Source of the DNA: BJGV01 sp964196335
GTDB lineage: Bacteria; Pseudomonadota; Gammaproteobacteria; Burkholderiales; Nitrosomonadaceae
Assembly: GCA_965238155.1 (NCBI GenBank)
Contig: OZ250175.1
Location: forward strand, 682,001-746,000
Reading direction: 5' to 3'
DNA length: 64,000 bases
The notes beneath the pieces were generated by a model that was not told the DNA's origin, ran no database searches, and saw only the letters and a program-made list of their open reading frames with translations. Shown one piece after another: positions 36,052 to 46,227 of this stretch. How positions within the stretch are numbered: the first letter of the stretch is position 1; the number at the start of each line of letters is the position of its first letter. Both the position numbers and the translations under genes were made by a program.

Positions 36052-37138
36052 TGAAGGTTTAGCCCGCCGTGGAACCTTAACGTCAACTCACGGAAAGGTG
36101 GAGACACCGGCTTTTATGCCAGTAGGTACCTATGGCGCAGTGAAGGCAATGTCACCAGAAGAATTACAGGAAACCAATACTCATATTGTGCTTGGAAACA
36201 CGTTTCATCTGTGGTTCCGGCCAGGCTTGGACGTAATTGATGCGCACGGTGGCTTGCACAAATTTATGGGTTGGGACAGGCCGATTCTGACTGATTCAGG
36301 AGGCTTCCAAATTTTCAGTCTGGGTAGGATGCGAAAGATTACCGAGCAAGGAGTGAAATTTCAATCACCTGTGAATGGTGATGCATGTTTTCTCACGCCA
36401 GAGGAATCCATGCGTATTCAGCGTTCACTAAATTCCGATATTGTAATGATATTTGATGAATGTACGCCTTATCCGGCAGATGAATCAATGGCAAAAAAAT
36501 CTATGGAGCTGAGTCTACGCTGGGCTGAACGTTCAAGGCGTGCTCATGATAATGACGGAGGAAATCCTAATGCACTATTTGGCATTATTCAGGGTGGAAT
36601 GTATGAGAGCCTACGCGATTTGTCTCTTGCAGAATTGAAGGATATAGGTTTTGATGGATACGCTATAGGCGGGTTGTCAGTAGGTGAGCCCAAGAGCGAT
36701 ATGCAACGTATCCTCAAACATTCTGTTCATCAATTACCTGTTAACAAACCACGTTATCTTATGGGAGTCGGAACTCCAGCCGACATTCTCAATGCGGTGT
36801 CACAGGGTGTGGATATGTTTGACTGCGTTTTGCCAACACGTAATGCTCGTAATGGTTGGTTATTTACCCGGAACGGGGTGCTCAAGCTGCGTAATAACCA
36901 ATATCGTAAGGACATAGCACCACCAGATGAGCAGTGCGGTTGCTACACCTGCCGCAATTTTACTCGTGCCTATTTACACCATCTGCAGAGAATTAACGAA
37001 ATTCTTGGTTCGCATCTAAATACTTTACATAATTTGTATTACTACCAGCAATTAATGAGTGAAATTCGTATTGCTATAGAGACTGGTCAATTTGGGGAAT
37101 ACGTACAAGAATTTCAGGCTAACGTCGCATCATGCTAA
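36029..37138 (+). CDS. tgt: tRNA-guanine transglycosylase
   Basis: Exchanges guanine 34 for preQ1 in queuosine tRNAs. Key parts are the catalytic Asp in LTDSGGFQIFSL (about residues 90-101), FDECTPYP, the second catalytic Asp in FDCVLPTRNARNG (about 265-277), and the zinc site CGCYTCRNFTRAYLHH. The 369-residue length is normal. It starts inside the queA 3' end and is followed by yajC-secD-secF, the widespread tgt-yajC-secDF order. Confidence 0.97.
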   Translation: MKFQVHFSEGLARRGTLTSTHGKVETPAFMPVGTYGAVKAMSPEELQETNTHIVLGNTFHLWFRPGLDVIDAHGGLHKFMGWDRPILTDSGGFQIFSLGRMRKITEQGVKFQSPVNGDACFLTPEESMRIQRSLNSDIVMIFDECTPYPADESMAKKSMELSLRWAERSRRAHDNDGGNPNALFGIIQGGMYESLRDLSLAELKDIGFDGYAIGGLSVGEPKSDMQRILKHSVHQLPVNKPRYLMGVGTPADILNAVSQGVDMFDCVLPTRNARNGWLFTRNGVLKLRNNQYRKDIAPPDEQCGCYTCRNFTRAYLHHLQRINEILGSHLNTLHNLYYYQQLMSEIRIAIETGQFGEYVQEFQANVASC

Positions 37139-37175
37139 AATGCACCTCCTTTAAACCCTCCTTCGGAGAAATACT

Positions 37176-37511
37176 ATGTTGATTAGTGAAGCTTACGCAC
37201 AGGCTTCTGCCCCAGCCGGAGGCGGCATGTTAATGGAGCTACCTCTGATAGCGTTAGTTATAGCAATATTTTACTTCGTGGTAATTCGTCCTCAGACGAA
37301 GCGGGTAAAAGATCAAAAAACGATGGTTGAAGCGCTACAAAAGGGTGATGAGGTGGTAACAAGTGGTGGTCAATTAGGGCGGGTAGCCAAGATTACCGGG
37401 AGTCATGTGATTCTGGAAATTTGTCCTGATATAGAGACCATTATCTTGAAGTCGGCGGTTCAAACTCTGCTACCAAAAGGAACATTGAAGGGTATTGAAA
37501 AGGAAAAATAA
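37176..37511 (+). CDS. yajC: Sec translocon accessory protein YajC
   Basis: Small inner-membrane partner of SecDF. The 111 residues have one TM segment (about 20-42, LPLIALVIAIFYFVVIRPQ) followed by the conserved RPQTKRVKDQKTMVEALQKGDEVVTSGG. The 5' end follows tgt by 37 bases, with GGAG before the ATG. Confidence 0.97.
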   Translation: MLISEAYAQASAPAGGGMLMELPLIALVIAIFYFVVIRPQTKRVKDQKTMVEALQKGDEVVTSGGQLGRVAKITGSHVILEICPDIETIILKSAVQTLLPKGTLKGIEKEK

Positions 37512-37587
37512 CAGCTGTGAAACTGAAACATAAGAAGAAGAATATAATTCTTTCCCTATCGTCTTTTTATTTGTACCTACCTATAAC

Positions 37588-39429
37588 ATGAACCGATATC
37601 CACTCTGGAAATACTCAATTGTTGTAGTTTCAGTTCTACTCGGACTGCTCTACACAGTGCCTAATTTTTATGGTGAATCACCAGCAGTTCAGATTTCGCC
37701 TATACGTACTACTGATAAGGCTGACACTTCGTTACTTGCTCGGGTCGAAGATACACTGAAAAAGAATAATATCCCGATTAACGGAATGTTATTTGAGACA
37801 GGTGGTATCAAAGTGCGTTTCTCAGATACTGATATTCAGCTTAAAGCAAAAGATATATTACAGGCAGAGCTTGGTAATGGATACGTGGTCGCACTAAATT
37901 TACTTTCAGATTCTCCTCAGTGGCTGACTGATATTAGTGCGTTACCAATGTATCTGGGACTTGATTTACGCGGTGGCGTACATTTCTTGTTACAGGTAGA
38001 TATGAAAGGCGCACTTTCTAAGTCGCTTGACCGTTATAGCGCTGATATACGGGGTAGTTTGAGAGAAGAGAAGATTCGTTATAAGAGGGTAAACAGAGAA
38101 GGCTCACAGATTATTGTGAAGTTTCGTGATCCTGAGTCACGTGATAAAGCAAGTGATGAAATCAAAAAGAATTATGAAGATCTAAGTCTGCGTGAGCACG
38201 ATGTGCAAGATGAGTTCCACCTTGCAGTAGCTCTGAAGCAAACGGCATTAAAACGTATGCAGGATTCTGCTGTGCAGCAGAATATTGCTACACTGCGCAA
38301 TCGTGTTAACGAGCTGGGTGTGGCAGAGCCCATTATTCAGCAGGCAGGAGATGATCGTGTAGTGGTGCAATTACCTGGTGTACAGGATACTGCAAAAGCT
38401 AAGGACATATTGGGTCGAACTGCTACACTGGAATTGCGCATGGTTGATGAGGAACATGACGTGAGCTTAGCATTGAGTGGCCAGAATCACTCTGGTTCAG
38501 AACTTTACACTGAGCGTGGTGGCGGGCCGGTGTTAGTAAAAAAACAGGTGATGTTAACAGGAGACCGTATTAATGATGCTCAGCCTGGTTTCGATAACAA
38601 TAATCAGCCGGCAGTACATATAAATTTAGACAGTAATGGTGCCCGTATTTTTAAGCAACTGACTCGAGAAAATGTCGGTAAGCGTATGGCAATACTCTTG
38701 ATTGAGAAGAATCAGAAGGAGGTAATTACTGCACCGGTAATACGTGAAGAGATAGCCGGTGGAAGAGTGCAAATTACAGGAAATATGACTATAGGGGAAG
38801 CAAAAGATGTTTCACTGTTGCTACGTGCCGGTGCGCTAGCGGCACCAATGGATATTATTGAAGAGCGAACTGTAGGTCCTAGTCTCGGCGCAGAAAATAT
38901 TTCTCGTGGATTTAATTCGACTTTATATGGTTTCGCGGCCATTGCTATTTTTATGACTGCTTATTATTTGATTTTTGGTTTTATCTCAGTAACTGCGCTT
39001 GGTGTAAATTTGTTACTACTTATTGGTCTTCTTTCAATCTTACAGGCCACCTTAACGCTTCCCGGCATGGCGGCAATAGCACTTACAATAGGTATGGCTA
39101 TCGATGCTAATGTGCTGATAAACGAACGTATTCGTGATGAGTTACGGAATGGTATCTCGCCACAGGCAGCAATTAATGCCGGATACGAGCGAGCGTTTGG
39201 CACGATATTGGATGCAAATATTACCACCTTGATTGCTGGTATTGCATTATTTGCCTTTGGTTCCGGCCCGGTGAAAGGTTTTGCAGTAGTATTGTGTCTG
39301 GGAATTTTGACTTCAATGTTTAGCGCAATTATGGTTTCACGCTCTCTGGTTAATCTGTTGTACGGGAAACGTAGAAAACTGGAGACTGTTCCTATTGGCC
39401 AGGTATGGAAGCCGGCAAGCGGCAAGTGA
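37588..39429 (+). CDS. secD: Protein translocase subunit SecD
   Basis: Uses the proton-motive force to help SecYEG complete protein export. An N-terminal TM (about 8-25) is followed by a large periplasmic domain with GLDLRGGVHFLLQVD (about residues 131-145) and the RVNELGVAEPIIQQ region, then a five-TM bundle carrying IGMAIDANVLINERIRDEL near 506-524. The 613 residues are full length. Followed by secF after 57 bases. Confidence 0.97.
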   Translation: MNRYPLWKYSIVVVSVLLGLLYTVPNFYGESPAVQISPIRTTDKADTSLLARVEDTLKKNNIPINGMLFETGGIKVRFSDTDIQLKAKDILQAELGNGYVVALNLLSDSPQWLTDISALPMYLGLDLRGGVHFLLQVDMKGALSKSLDRYSADIRGSLREEKIRYKRVNREGSQIIVKFRDPESRDKASDEIKKNYEDLSLREHDVQDEFHLAVALKQTALKRMQDSAVQQNIATLRNRVNELGVAEPIIQQAGDDRVVVQLPGVQDTAKAKDILGRTATLELRMVDEEHDVSLALSGQNHSGSELYTERGGGPVLVKKQVMLTGDRINDAQPGFDNNNQPAVHINLDSNGARIFKQLTRENVGKRMAILLIEKNQKEVITAPVIREEIAGGRVQITGNMTIGEAKDVSLLLRAGALAAPMDIIEERTVGPSLGAENISRGFNSTLYGFAAIAIFMTAYYLIFGFISVTALGVNLLLLIGLLSILQATLTLPGMAAIALTIGMAIDANVLINERIRDELRNGISPQAAINAGYERAFGTILDANITTLIAGIALFAFGSGPVKGFAVVLCLGILTSMFSAIMVSRSLVNLLYGKRRKLETVPIGQVWKPASGK

Positions 39430-39486
39430 TGATATCTGGTGTTATAGATGGTAACTACTAATTTTGTAAGAGTTTAAAGGGTCTAT

Positions 39487-40422
39487 ATGGAGTTTTTCAG
39501 ATTCAGGCGTGATATTCCCTTTATGAGCTGGGGTAAATATACCACCACTATTTCACTCGCAACTTTCATTATTGCCATATTTTTTCTCGTTACTAAGGGA
39601 TTGAACTTAGGTGTCGATTTTACCGGTGGAACCGTGATGGAAGTTGGCTACAGTCAGGCTGCTGATCTGAACAGGGTGCGGAATACCCTTGCCGGAATTG
39701 AAATGTCGGATGCTAGTGTCCAGAATTTTGGGACCTCCAGTGATGTACTAATACGCTTGCCTGCTAAGCCGGAAATATCTAGCGCTCAGTTGTCAGAGAT
39801 TGTTATGAAAGCGTTACGTCAGGACGACAGTACAGTAGAAATGCGTCGAGTGGAGTTTGTTGGTCCACAAGTAGGTGAAGAATTAGTTGAGAATGGTGCA
39901 CTTGCCCTGCTGGTGGTTTCATTAGGAATTATTGCATACCTTGCTGTTCGTTTCGAATGGAAATTTGGTGTTGCCGCCATTATTGCTAATTTGCATGACG
40001 TAGTAATAATTCTCGGCTTTTTTGCTTTTTTTCAGTGGGAGTTTTCATTAACAGTGCTTGCTGCAGTACTGGCGATTCTGGGTTATTCGGTAAATGAATC
40101 GGTAGTAGTGTTTGATCGGATACGTGAAAACTTTCGTAAGATGCGTAAGACTTCAGTAGCGCAGGTTATTGACAATGCAATTACCCGCACCATGTCGCGT
40201 ACTATTATTACCCATGGTTGCACCCAGATGGCAGTATGTTCAATGCTTTTTTTTGGTGGTGAGGCGCTGCATTACTTTGCTTTGGCACTTACTATTGGAA
40301 TCTTATTCGGTATATATTCTGCGGTTCTGGTAGCAAGCCCTATAGTCATGCTTCTGGGCGTTTCACGTGAGGATCTTGTTAAAGTAGAAAAGAAAGAGAA
40401 AGAAGCAGAAGCTGTACCTTAA
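39487..40422 (+). CDS. secF: Protein translocase subunit SecF
   Basis: Partner of SecD. The 311 residues show the first TM (about 18-36), the LGVDFTGGTVMEV signature (about 41-53), the VGPQVGEELVENG turn, and the membrane bundle with LGYSVNESVVVFDRIREN (about 198-215) and RTIITHGCTQM. The C-terminus is charged and cytoplasmic. Confidence 0.97.
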   Translation: MEFFRFRRDIPFMSWGKYTTTISLATFIIAIFFLVTKGLNLGVDFTGGTVMEVGYSQAADLNRVRNTLAGIEMSDASVQNFGTSSDVLIRLPAKPEISSAQLSEIVMKALRQDDSTVEMRRVEFVGPQVGEELVENGALALLVVSLGIIAYLAVRFEWKFGVAAIIANLHDVVIILGFFAFFQWEFSLTVLAAVLAILGYSVNESVVVFDRIRENFRKMRKTSVAQVIDNAITRTMSRTIITHGCTQMAVCSMLFFGGEALHYFALALTIGILFGIYSAVLVASPIVMLLGVSREDLVKVEKKEKEAEAVP

Positions 40423-40461
40423 TTTTAGCCATCGATTTATCACGTTTTTTATTAGGACGCT

Positions 40462-41118
40462 TTGGAACTTCTTACCGACTTCATCGATATCGTTCTGCAT
40501 TTGGACCGCCATCTTATCTGGCTGATTGAAAATTACGAAAACTGGATTTACCTTATCTTATTTTTGATTATTTTCTGTGAGACCGGATTGGTTATAATGC
40601 CCTTTCTACCAGGGGATTCTCTACTGTTTGTTGCGGGTGCAATCGCAGCAAATGGTGTGATGGACGTTCAGTTTCTGGTAATACTTTTAATGCTTGCTGC
40701 CTTTACTGGCGATAATACAAATTATTGGATCGGGCGTTATTTAGGACCAAAGATTTTCTCGCGGACTGACTCGCGCATATTAAATCGTAAACACCTGGAT
40801 AAGACCAATTTATTTTATAAGAAGCATGGTGGAAAGACTATAATATTTGCACGTTTCCTGCCCATTATTCGTACTTTTGCACCATTTGTTGCAGGTATTG
40901 GACGTATGACTTATACGACTTTTATGTCATATAGCGCAATTGGTAGTTTATTCTGGATCAACTTCTTTATTTTTGGTGGTTATTTCTTTGGAAATGTACC
41001 TATAGTTAAGAATAATCTTTCTTTTTTCATCCTCGGTATTGTTTTTATTTCAATAGTTCCGGGTATTATACAATTCGTTCGAAGCTGGTTTGAGAAAAAC
41101 AGGAAGAACAAAAACTAA
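40462..41118 (+). CDS. DedA-family membrane protein
   Basis: A 218-residue integral membrane protein of the DedA/SNARE-associated family, members of which act in undecaprenyl-phosphate or phospholipid flipping. Signatures: FCETGLVIMPFLPGDSLLFVAG (about residues 39-60), GDNTNYWIGRYLG, and the re-entrant-loop motif FARFLPIIRTFAPFVAG (about 133-149). It starts at TTG 40462, four bases after AGGA. It follows secF by 39 bases, so it may be transcribed with the secDF operon. Which of several DedA paralogues it matches is not clear. Confidence 0.9.
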   Translation: MELLTDFIDIVLHLDRHLIWLIENYENWIYLILFLIIFCETGLVIMPFLPGDSLLFVAGAIAANGVMDVQFLVILLMLAAFTGDNTNYWIGRYLGPKIFSRTDSRILNRKHLDKTNLFYKKHGGKTIIFARFLPIIRTFAPFVAGIGRMTYTTFMSYSAIGSLFWINFFIFGGYFFGNVPIVKNNLSFFILGIVFISIVPGIIQFVRSWFEKNRKNKN

Positions 41119-41185
41119 GGTAAAATCGAATGGAACAATTCACAGTAGAAAATCTTTAGACTCTCTGCACGAATTATTTTTCTCA

Positions 41186-42271
41186 TTATTCTTTTGCTCC
41201 CATTTTTACTGCCAGCTGCCGTGATTGTTCAGCGTTTTCTTTTGATTCTTCTAAGCCAAGCCAGCCTTCTAAATTAGTGAGAGCAATATCAGCTAAGGCA
41301 TGTATCCAGTCATCACGTTCATTAAGACAAGGGATATAATTAAATTCTTGACCTCCGGCCTGAATGAATGTGGTCTTGCCTTCTATAGCTATTTCTTCCA
41401 GTGTTTCAAGACAGTCAGAAACAAAACCGGGGCAAACTACATCAATTCGTCTGGTATTCTGTTTACCAAGTTGTTCTAGTATATCCGTCGTATACGGCCT
41501 TAACCATTCAGTCCGACCAAAACGGGATTGAAAGCAAATTTTGAATTTTTCTGTATCCAGGTTAAGTGCTTCAGCTAAAAGTCTGCCTGTTTTCTGACAT
41601 TCGCAGTGGTAAGGATCACCCTTGTCCAGAGTGAAGCGGGGCACACCGTGGAAACTCATGATCAGTTTGTCTGGTTCCCCGGTTTTCATCCAATAATCAC
41701 GCACATTTTGTGCGAGGGCATTAATATAACCAGGATGATCATGATAATGTTTGACTGTCCGGATAGCCGGGACATTGCGTATTTTTCTTAACTGGGCAAA
41801 TACACCGTCAAGTGCTGCTGAGGTGCTGCTAGCTGCATATTGGGGATAGAGCGGTAATACCAGGATACGTTCACAACCATGTTGTTTCATTCGTACTAGG
41901 ACCTCTGAAATAGATGGGTTTCCTATACTCATAGCATATTCTACCAATGGTGCTGGTTTAATACGTTCTCCAATGAGCCCTAGCAACAATTTGGCCTGTC
42001 GCTCAGTATGAACTTTCAACGGTGAGCCCTCTTTTGTCCAGATTAAAGAATATTTCTCTGCGGACTTCTTGGGGCGAGTATTTAGGATGATGATGTTCAG
42101 TATTGGCCACCAAATCCATTTAGGGATTTCAATTACCCTGGAGTTACTTAGAAATTCCTTAAGGTACGGTTTCAGTGCTTTCGGGGTTGGTGCATCTGGA
42201 GTACCAAGATTTACTAGCAGGATACCAGTTTTACCAGAAGAGCCATGTTGATAAATAGGTTCAGAAGACAT
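41186..42271 (-). CDS. hemH: Ferrochelatase
   Basis: Inserts iron into protoporphyrin IX to make haem. The 361 residues include LLVNLGTPDAPT near the N-terminus, the metal-binding His in MSFHGVPRF (about residues 208-216), CQKTGRLLAE, and FQSRFGRTEWLRPYT with the conserved CPGFVSDCLETLEEI. Together with hrcA upstream it forms a short leftward pair, 77 bases apart. Confidence 0.96.
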   Translation of the reverse strand: MSSEPIYQHGSSGKTGILLVNLGTPDAPTPKALKPYLKEFLSNSRVIEIPKWIWWPILNIIILNTRPKKSAEKYSLIWTKEGSPLKVHTERQAKLLLGLIGERIKPAPLVEYAMSIGNPSISEVLVRMKQHGCERILVLPLYPQYAASSTSAALDGVFAQLRKIRNVPAIRTVKHYHDHPGYINALAQNVRDYWMKTGEPDKLIMSFHGVPRFTLDKGDPYHCECQKTGRLLAEALNLDTEKFKICFQSRFGRTEWLRPYTTDILEQLGKQNTRRIDVVCPGFVSDCLETLEEIAIEGKTTFIQAGGQEFNYIPCLNERDDWIHALADIALTNLEGWLGLEESKENAEQSRQLAVKMGAKE

Positions 42272-42334
42272 CAGGTTGGTTTTTAATTATATTACAGAAA
42301 AAAATCATTGCTGAATCTATGACAGTATCGATGA

Positions 42335-42361
42335 GTCACGTCGGTCAATTAATGACGTGAC
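42335..42361. repeat. Inverted repeat at the hrcA 3' end
   Basis: GTCACGTC (42335-42342) and GACGTGAC (42354-42361) form a perfect 8-base inverted repeat with an 11-base spacer, straddling the hrcA stop codon and lying 60 bases upstream of the hemH start. There is no T-run, so it is not a classical terminator. It could be an operator for hemH or a mRNA hairpin. Confidence 0.45.
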
Positions 42362-43368
42362 AATGCGCTGGAAAGTAACTTGGCTGTTACGTCTACAATT
42401 GGAATAACACGTTCGTAAGCCATTCGAGTAGGACCAATCACACCAACTGTACCGACAATTTTTCCATCTACCTCGTAGGGTGAGGTGACAACGCTGACTT
42501 CATCTAGAGTGGCCGTATCTGATTCGCCTCCGATGAATATCTGTACACCTTGTGCCTGGCGGCTAAACTCTAATAATCTTAGTAATGCAGTTTTTTGCTC
42601 AAATAAGCCAAATAGCTCTTTCAGGCTTGCCATATTACTTGATAAGTCCTGTACATCAAGTAGTCTACGTTCGCCTGTCACTACCATGGTTTCATTACTC
42701 TCATTAATTGCTTCACTACCGGCCTCAATAGCTGCTGTCATAAGGCTGGTCATGTCATGGTGTAGTTTCTTTAGTTCGTTACGGAGACGGATCCGGATTT
42801 CTTTCAATGCACAGCCAGCATAATTCTGGTTGATGAAGTTAGTAGCTTCTACTAATTCTGTTTGACTATAGATTCTGTCAGTAAAAAGCACTCGGTTTTG
42901 TACGTCACCTTCAGGGGTGACAATAATGAGTAGAATACGTTTTTCAGACAAAGCCATGAATTCAATATAACGAAATGCTGTATTGTTACCTTTGGAGGTC
43001 ACAACTATACCCGCAAAATGTGTTAACTCAGACAGTAACTGTGACGCTGAATTGATCAGGCGAGATGGGTTATTCTGGGGCAATTGATCTTTTAGGTGAT
43101 GAATTTCGATAGAATCAAGAGGCTTTACAACCAGTAAAGTATCCACAAATAAACGATAGCCACGTGGAGTAGGGATACGTCCTGAGGAGGTATGGGGGCT
43201 GGTAACAAAACCCATTTCCTCAAGATCTGCCATAACGTTACGTATGGTAGCAGGGCTCAGATCCAATCCTGAAAATTTGGAAAGTGAACGAGATCCTACC
43301 GGATGACCTTCTCTGATATAGCGTTCAACCAGTGTTTTGAGTAAGATTTGGGCGCGCTCATTAAGCAT
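42349..43368 (-). CDS. hrcA: Heat-inducible transcription repressor HrcA
   Basis: Represses groE and dnaK operons by binding CIRCE elements, with GroEL as temperature sensor. The 339 residues comprise an N-terminal winged helix (LSPATIRNVMADLEEMGFVTSPHTSSGR, about residues 32-59), a GAF-like domain and the C-terminal dimerisation segment ending VGVIGPTRMAYERVIPIVD. I see no CIRCE element beside it, so no self-control is evident. Divergent from nadK. Confidence 0.96.
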   Translation of the reverse strand: MLNERAQILLKTLVERYIREGHPVGSRSLSKFSGLDLSPATIRNVMADLEEMGFVTSPHTSSGRIPTPRGYRLFVDTLLVVKPLDSIEIHHLKDQLPQNNPSRLINSASQLLSELTHFAGIVVTSKGNNTAFRYIEFMALSEKRILLIIVTPEGDVQNRVLFTDRIYSQTELVEATNFINQNYAGCALKEIRIRLRNELKKLHHDMTSLMTAAIEAGSEAINESNETMVVTGERRLLDVQDLSSNMASLKELFGLFEQKTALLRLLEFSRQAQGVQIFIGGESDTATLDEVSVVTSPYEVDGKIVGTVGVIGPTRMAYERVIPIVDVTAKLLSSALSRH

Positions 43369-43533
43369 TCAAATATTCTACACCAGGATTGGGGATTCTG
43401 GGCCCAAGGATAAGCAAAGAAAGTTTATCTATTCTGAATTTGAATTCTTTGTCACGTGATGTCCAATATGGTTTAATCATGATAGTAGCACTACCAAAAT
43501 TTATATTATGATTGGTTTAGGTTTAACTTTGTG

Positions 43534-44412
43534 ATGAATTCTTTATTTAAAACTATAGCCCTAATTGGTAAGAATGATAATCCCGAAATTATGACGCCAC
43601 TTCTGCGTCTGGGAAAATTCATAGAAAGTCGCAATCGTATTGTAGTATTGGACAGCCTTACTGCGCCACATGTTCCAGAGAAAAAATATCCAATTCTGAC
43701 TTTGGATGAGATTGGTTCGAAGGCTGATCTGGCGGTTGTTCTAGGTGGTGATGGCACCATGCTAAATATTGCACGCAGGCTGGCTCCTTTTGATGTGCCG
43801 CTGGTTGGAATTAACCAGGGCCGGCTTGGATTTCTCACAGACCTTTCTATTGATACTATGCTGGAGACTTTAAATTCCATTCTTGATGGTAATTATGTTA
43901 CTGAGAGACGTATGTTACTTTCTGCTGAAGTGATACGTGGTAAAGATAGTTTGTTTAGTGCTTTAGCATTCAATGATGTGGCTGTAAATAGGGGGATTGG
44001 TGGGGGTATGATTGAATTTGAAGTGCATATCGATGGAGAATATGTATATTCTTTACGATCAGATGGTCTGATAATAGCAACTCCTACAGGTTCTACAGCT
44101 TATGCCTTATCATGTGGTGGCCCGATTTTACACCCCAGACTCGATTTGATTGCTTTGGTGCCGGTTAGCCCGCATACATTAAGTAACCGACCTATCGTGG
44201 TAGGGCCGGAGGCTACGGTGGAAGTTTTGATGCACCGTACTGAAGGTGCGCGTATCCACTCAGACAGTCATTCTCATTTTGACTTGGATGAAAGTGATAA
44301 GGTTGTAATTCGTCGTTCTCCTCACACTGTAAGATTATTGCATTCCTCCAGTCACAGCTACTATCGTATGTTGCGAGAAAAGCTTGGATGGAGTGGATTT
44401 TCCTATAAATAA
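43534..44412 (+). CDS. nadK: NAD kinase
   Basis: Phosphorylates NAD+ to NADP+. The catalytic GGDGTMLNIAR (about residues 71-81) and GRLGFLTD (about 96-103) motifs are present, as are the NDVAVNRG segment and the conserved PTGSTAYALSCGGPI (about 185-199). About 292 residues from the ATG at 43534; a GTG three bases earlier is also possible. Followed by recN after 17 bases, a common nadK-recN pair. Confidence 0.97.
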   Translation: MNSLFKTIALIGKNDNPEIMTPLLRLGKFIESRNRIVVLDSLTAPHVPEKKYPILTLDEIGSKADLAVVLGGDGTMLNIARRLAPFDVPLVGINQGRLGFLTDLSIDTMLETLNSILDGNYVTERRMLLSAEVIRGKDSLFSALAFNDVAVNRGIGGGMIEFEVHIDGEYVYSLRSDGLIIATPTGSTAYALSCGGPILHPRLDLIALVPVSPHTLSNRPIVVGPEATVEVLMHRTEGARIHSDSHSHFDLDESDKVVIRRSPHTVRLLHSSSHSYYRMLREKLGWSGFSYK

Positions 44413-44429
44413 GCCGTTTATTTATCACT

Positions 44430-46112
44430 ATGCTAAGGTTTTTAAATATTCAGGATTTTGTCATTGTTGATCGGATGGAGGTGGAGTTTGGCCGTGGATT
44501 TACTGTTCTTACGGGAGAAACCGGGGCAGGAAAGTCGATTTTGATAGATGCGCTTTCACTTTCATTAGGTGAACGCAGTGATGCAGGTCAGGTACGCAAT
44601 GGTAGTAAGCGTGCTGAAATAAGTGCAGAATTTGATGTGAGCGAATCTCCGGAATTACTGGCATGGTTACGCGAAAACGATCTGGAAGGACATGGAGATG
44701 ACGACAATGTGTGTTTAATGCGCCGGGTAATAGAAACTGGCGGCCGTTCTCGCGGCTTTATTAATGGTCGTCCTGCCACCCTACAACAACTACGTATGGT
44801 GGGAGGAAAATTAGTGGATATACATGGACAGCATGATCATCAATCATTACTACGTACTGAAGAGCAACGAGATTTATTAGATGCATTCTCTGGAAGTCGT
44901 GAGCTTGCACAGGCTGTGGCCACAGGTTATCGTCGTTGGCAAAGTTTACAAAAGCGTCGTATAGAATGGGAGCAGAATACTACTTCATTTGAACAGGAGA
45001 GAGAACAGTTAGAATTACAAAGTCGGGAGCTTTTAACATTAAATTTTTCACCTGATGAGTGGCAGACTCTTAAGTCTGATCATAGTCGTTTATCTCATTC
45101 CGCAAGCTTATTAGAGGCTGTTCATACGTGCTTAGAGATTTTATCAGAGAGTGAATCAGCTTCTCTTGTTCAGATTAATTTAGCTACTTCCCGTTTAAAA
45201 GGGTTGCTTCAATACGATATCGGCCTAAAAGGTGTGCTTGATATGCTGGATTCTGCACAGATTCAGCTGCAAGAAGCAGTCTATGAGTTGGGACGCTATA
45301 AGCAAGGTCTTGATCTCGATCCAAGAATCCTGCGAGAAATGGAAGAACGGTTATCTGTGGTTCATGCTGCTGCCAGAAAATATCGTGTTGTCCCGGATGA
45401 AATACCAAATTTATTAAAAACGTTTACTGAGAAGTTAGATGGACTTAACCAAATTGGTGATGGTGAAGCGATGATGAAGGAGGAAGCAATTGCTAAAGAT
45501 GTATACTTAAAACTTGCAAAAAAATTGAGTGTAGTTAGAGATGGCGCAGCCAGGAAACTTACTCAGCAGGTTACTGCTGCAATGCAGACTTTAGCGATGG
45601 AGGGCGGAAAATTTTCTGTTACACAAGCGCCTTTGGAGCAAGGGAATGCACACGGTATGGAACAAATTGAATTTGAAGTATCTCCTCATCAGGGGATGCC
45701 TCTACGTCCCCTGGCAAAAGTTGTATCTGGTGGAGAATTATCGCGTATAAGTTTGGCGATACAGGTCATTACCAGTAAGGTTGGTGTAGTGCCAACGCTG
45801 ATATTTGATGAGATTGATGCAGGTATAGGTGGACGAATTGCAGAGATTGTCGGAGAGCTATTAAAGAAATTAGGTGCAGAACGCCAGGTGATGTGTGTTA
45901 CACATCTGGCACAAGTCGCCTCTGCAGGAAATCAGCAATGGCAGGTTGCGAAATCCGGTGATCCGGACAATGGTGGAAATGTCCTGAGTCATGTTACTGT
46001 GCTTAAGGATGAGGAACGAATCGAAGAAATTGCACGCATGTTGGGTGGTGTGAAAATTACTGGAACTACCCGTAAACATGCAGCTGAAATGTTACGGGAA
46101 AGTAAAAGTTAA
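44430..46112 (+). CDS. recN: DNA repair protein RecN
   Basis: SMC-like ATPase active in double-strand break repair. Walker A GETGAGKSILIDAL is at about residues 29-42, long coiled-coil arms occupy about 160-350, and the signature VVSGGELSRISLAIQV (about 431-446) precedes Walker B LIFDEIDAGIGGR. The 560 residues are full length. In many bacteria recN is SOS-controlled; I saw no clear LexA box directly upstream, where nadK lies. Confidence 0.97.
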   Translation: MLRFLNIQDFVIVDRMEVEFGRGFTVLTGETGAGKSILIDALSLSLGERSDAGQVRNGSKRAEISAEFDVSESPELLAWLRENDLEGHGDDDNVCLMRRVIETGGRSRGFINGRPATLQQLRMVGGKLVDIHGQHDHQSLLRTEEQRDLLDAFSGSRELAQAVATGYRRWQSLQKRRIEWEQNTTSFEQEREQLELQSRELLTLNFSPDEWQTLKSDHSRLSHSASLLEAVHTCLEILSESESASLVQINLATSRLKGLLQYDIGLKGVLDMLDSAQIQLQEAVYELGRYKQGLDLDPRILREMEERLSVVHAAARKYRVVPDEIPNLLKTFTEKLDGLNQIGDGEAMMKEEAIAKDVYLKLAKKLSVVRDGAARKLTQQVTAAMQTLAMEGGKFSVTQAPLEQGNAHGMEQIEFEVSPHQGMPLRPLAKVVSGGELSRISLAIQVITSKVGVVPTLIFDEIDAGIGGRIAEIVGELLKKLGAERQVMCVTHLAQVASAGNQQWQVAKSGDPDNGGNVLSHVTVLKDEERIEEIARMLGGVKITGTTRKHAAEMLRESKS

Positions 46113-46227
46113 AGGCCATACCTACATAGACCCGATATTTAAATATCATATATTTATGTACATACTATATGATAACTAGCGCTTATCATTACTGTATCTT
46201 CAAAGATCATTAATTTCTGGGTGATGA

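Noticed and set aside
43369..43533. Possible CIRCE element between hrcA and nadK
   Set aside because: No TTAGCACTC-N9-GAGTGCTAA or close relative is present.
46113..46227. Possible fluoride riboswitch upstream of crcB
   Set aside because: I could not find the conserved GATG/CTGATGA-like core and pseudoknot halves.
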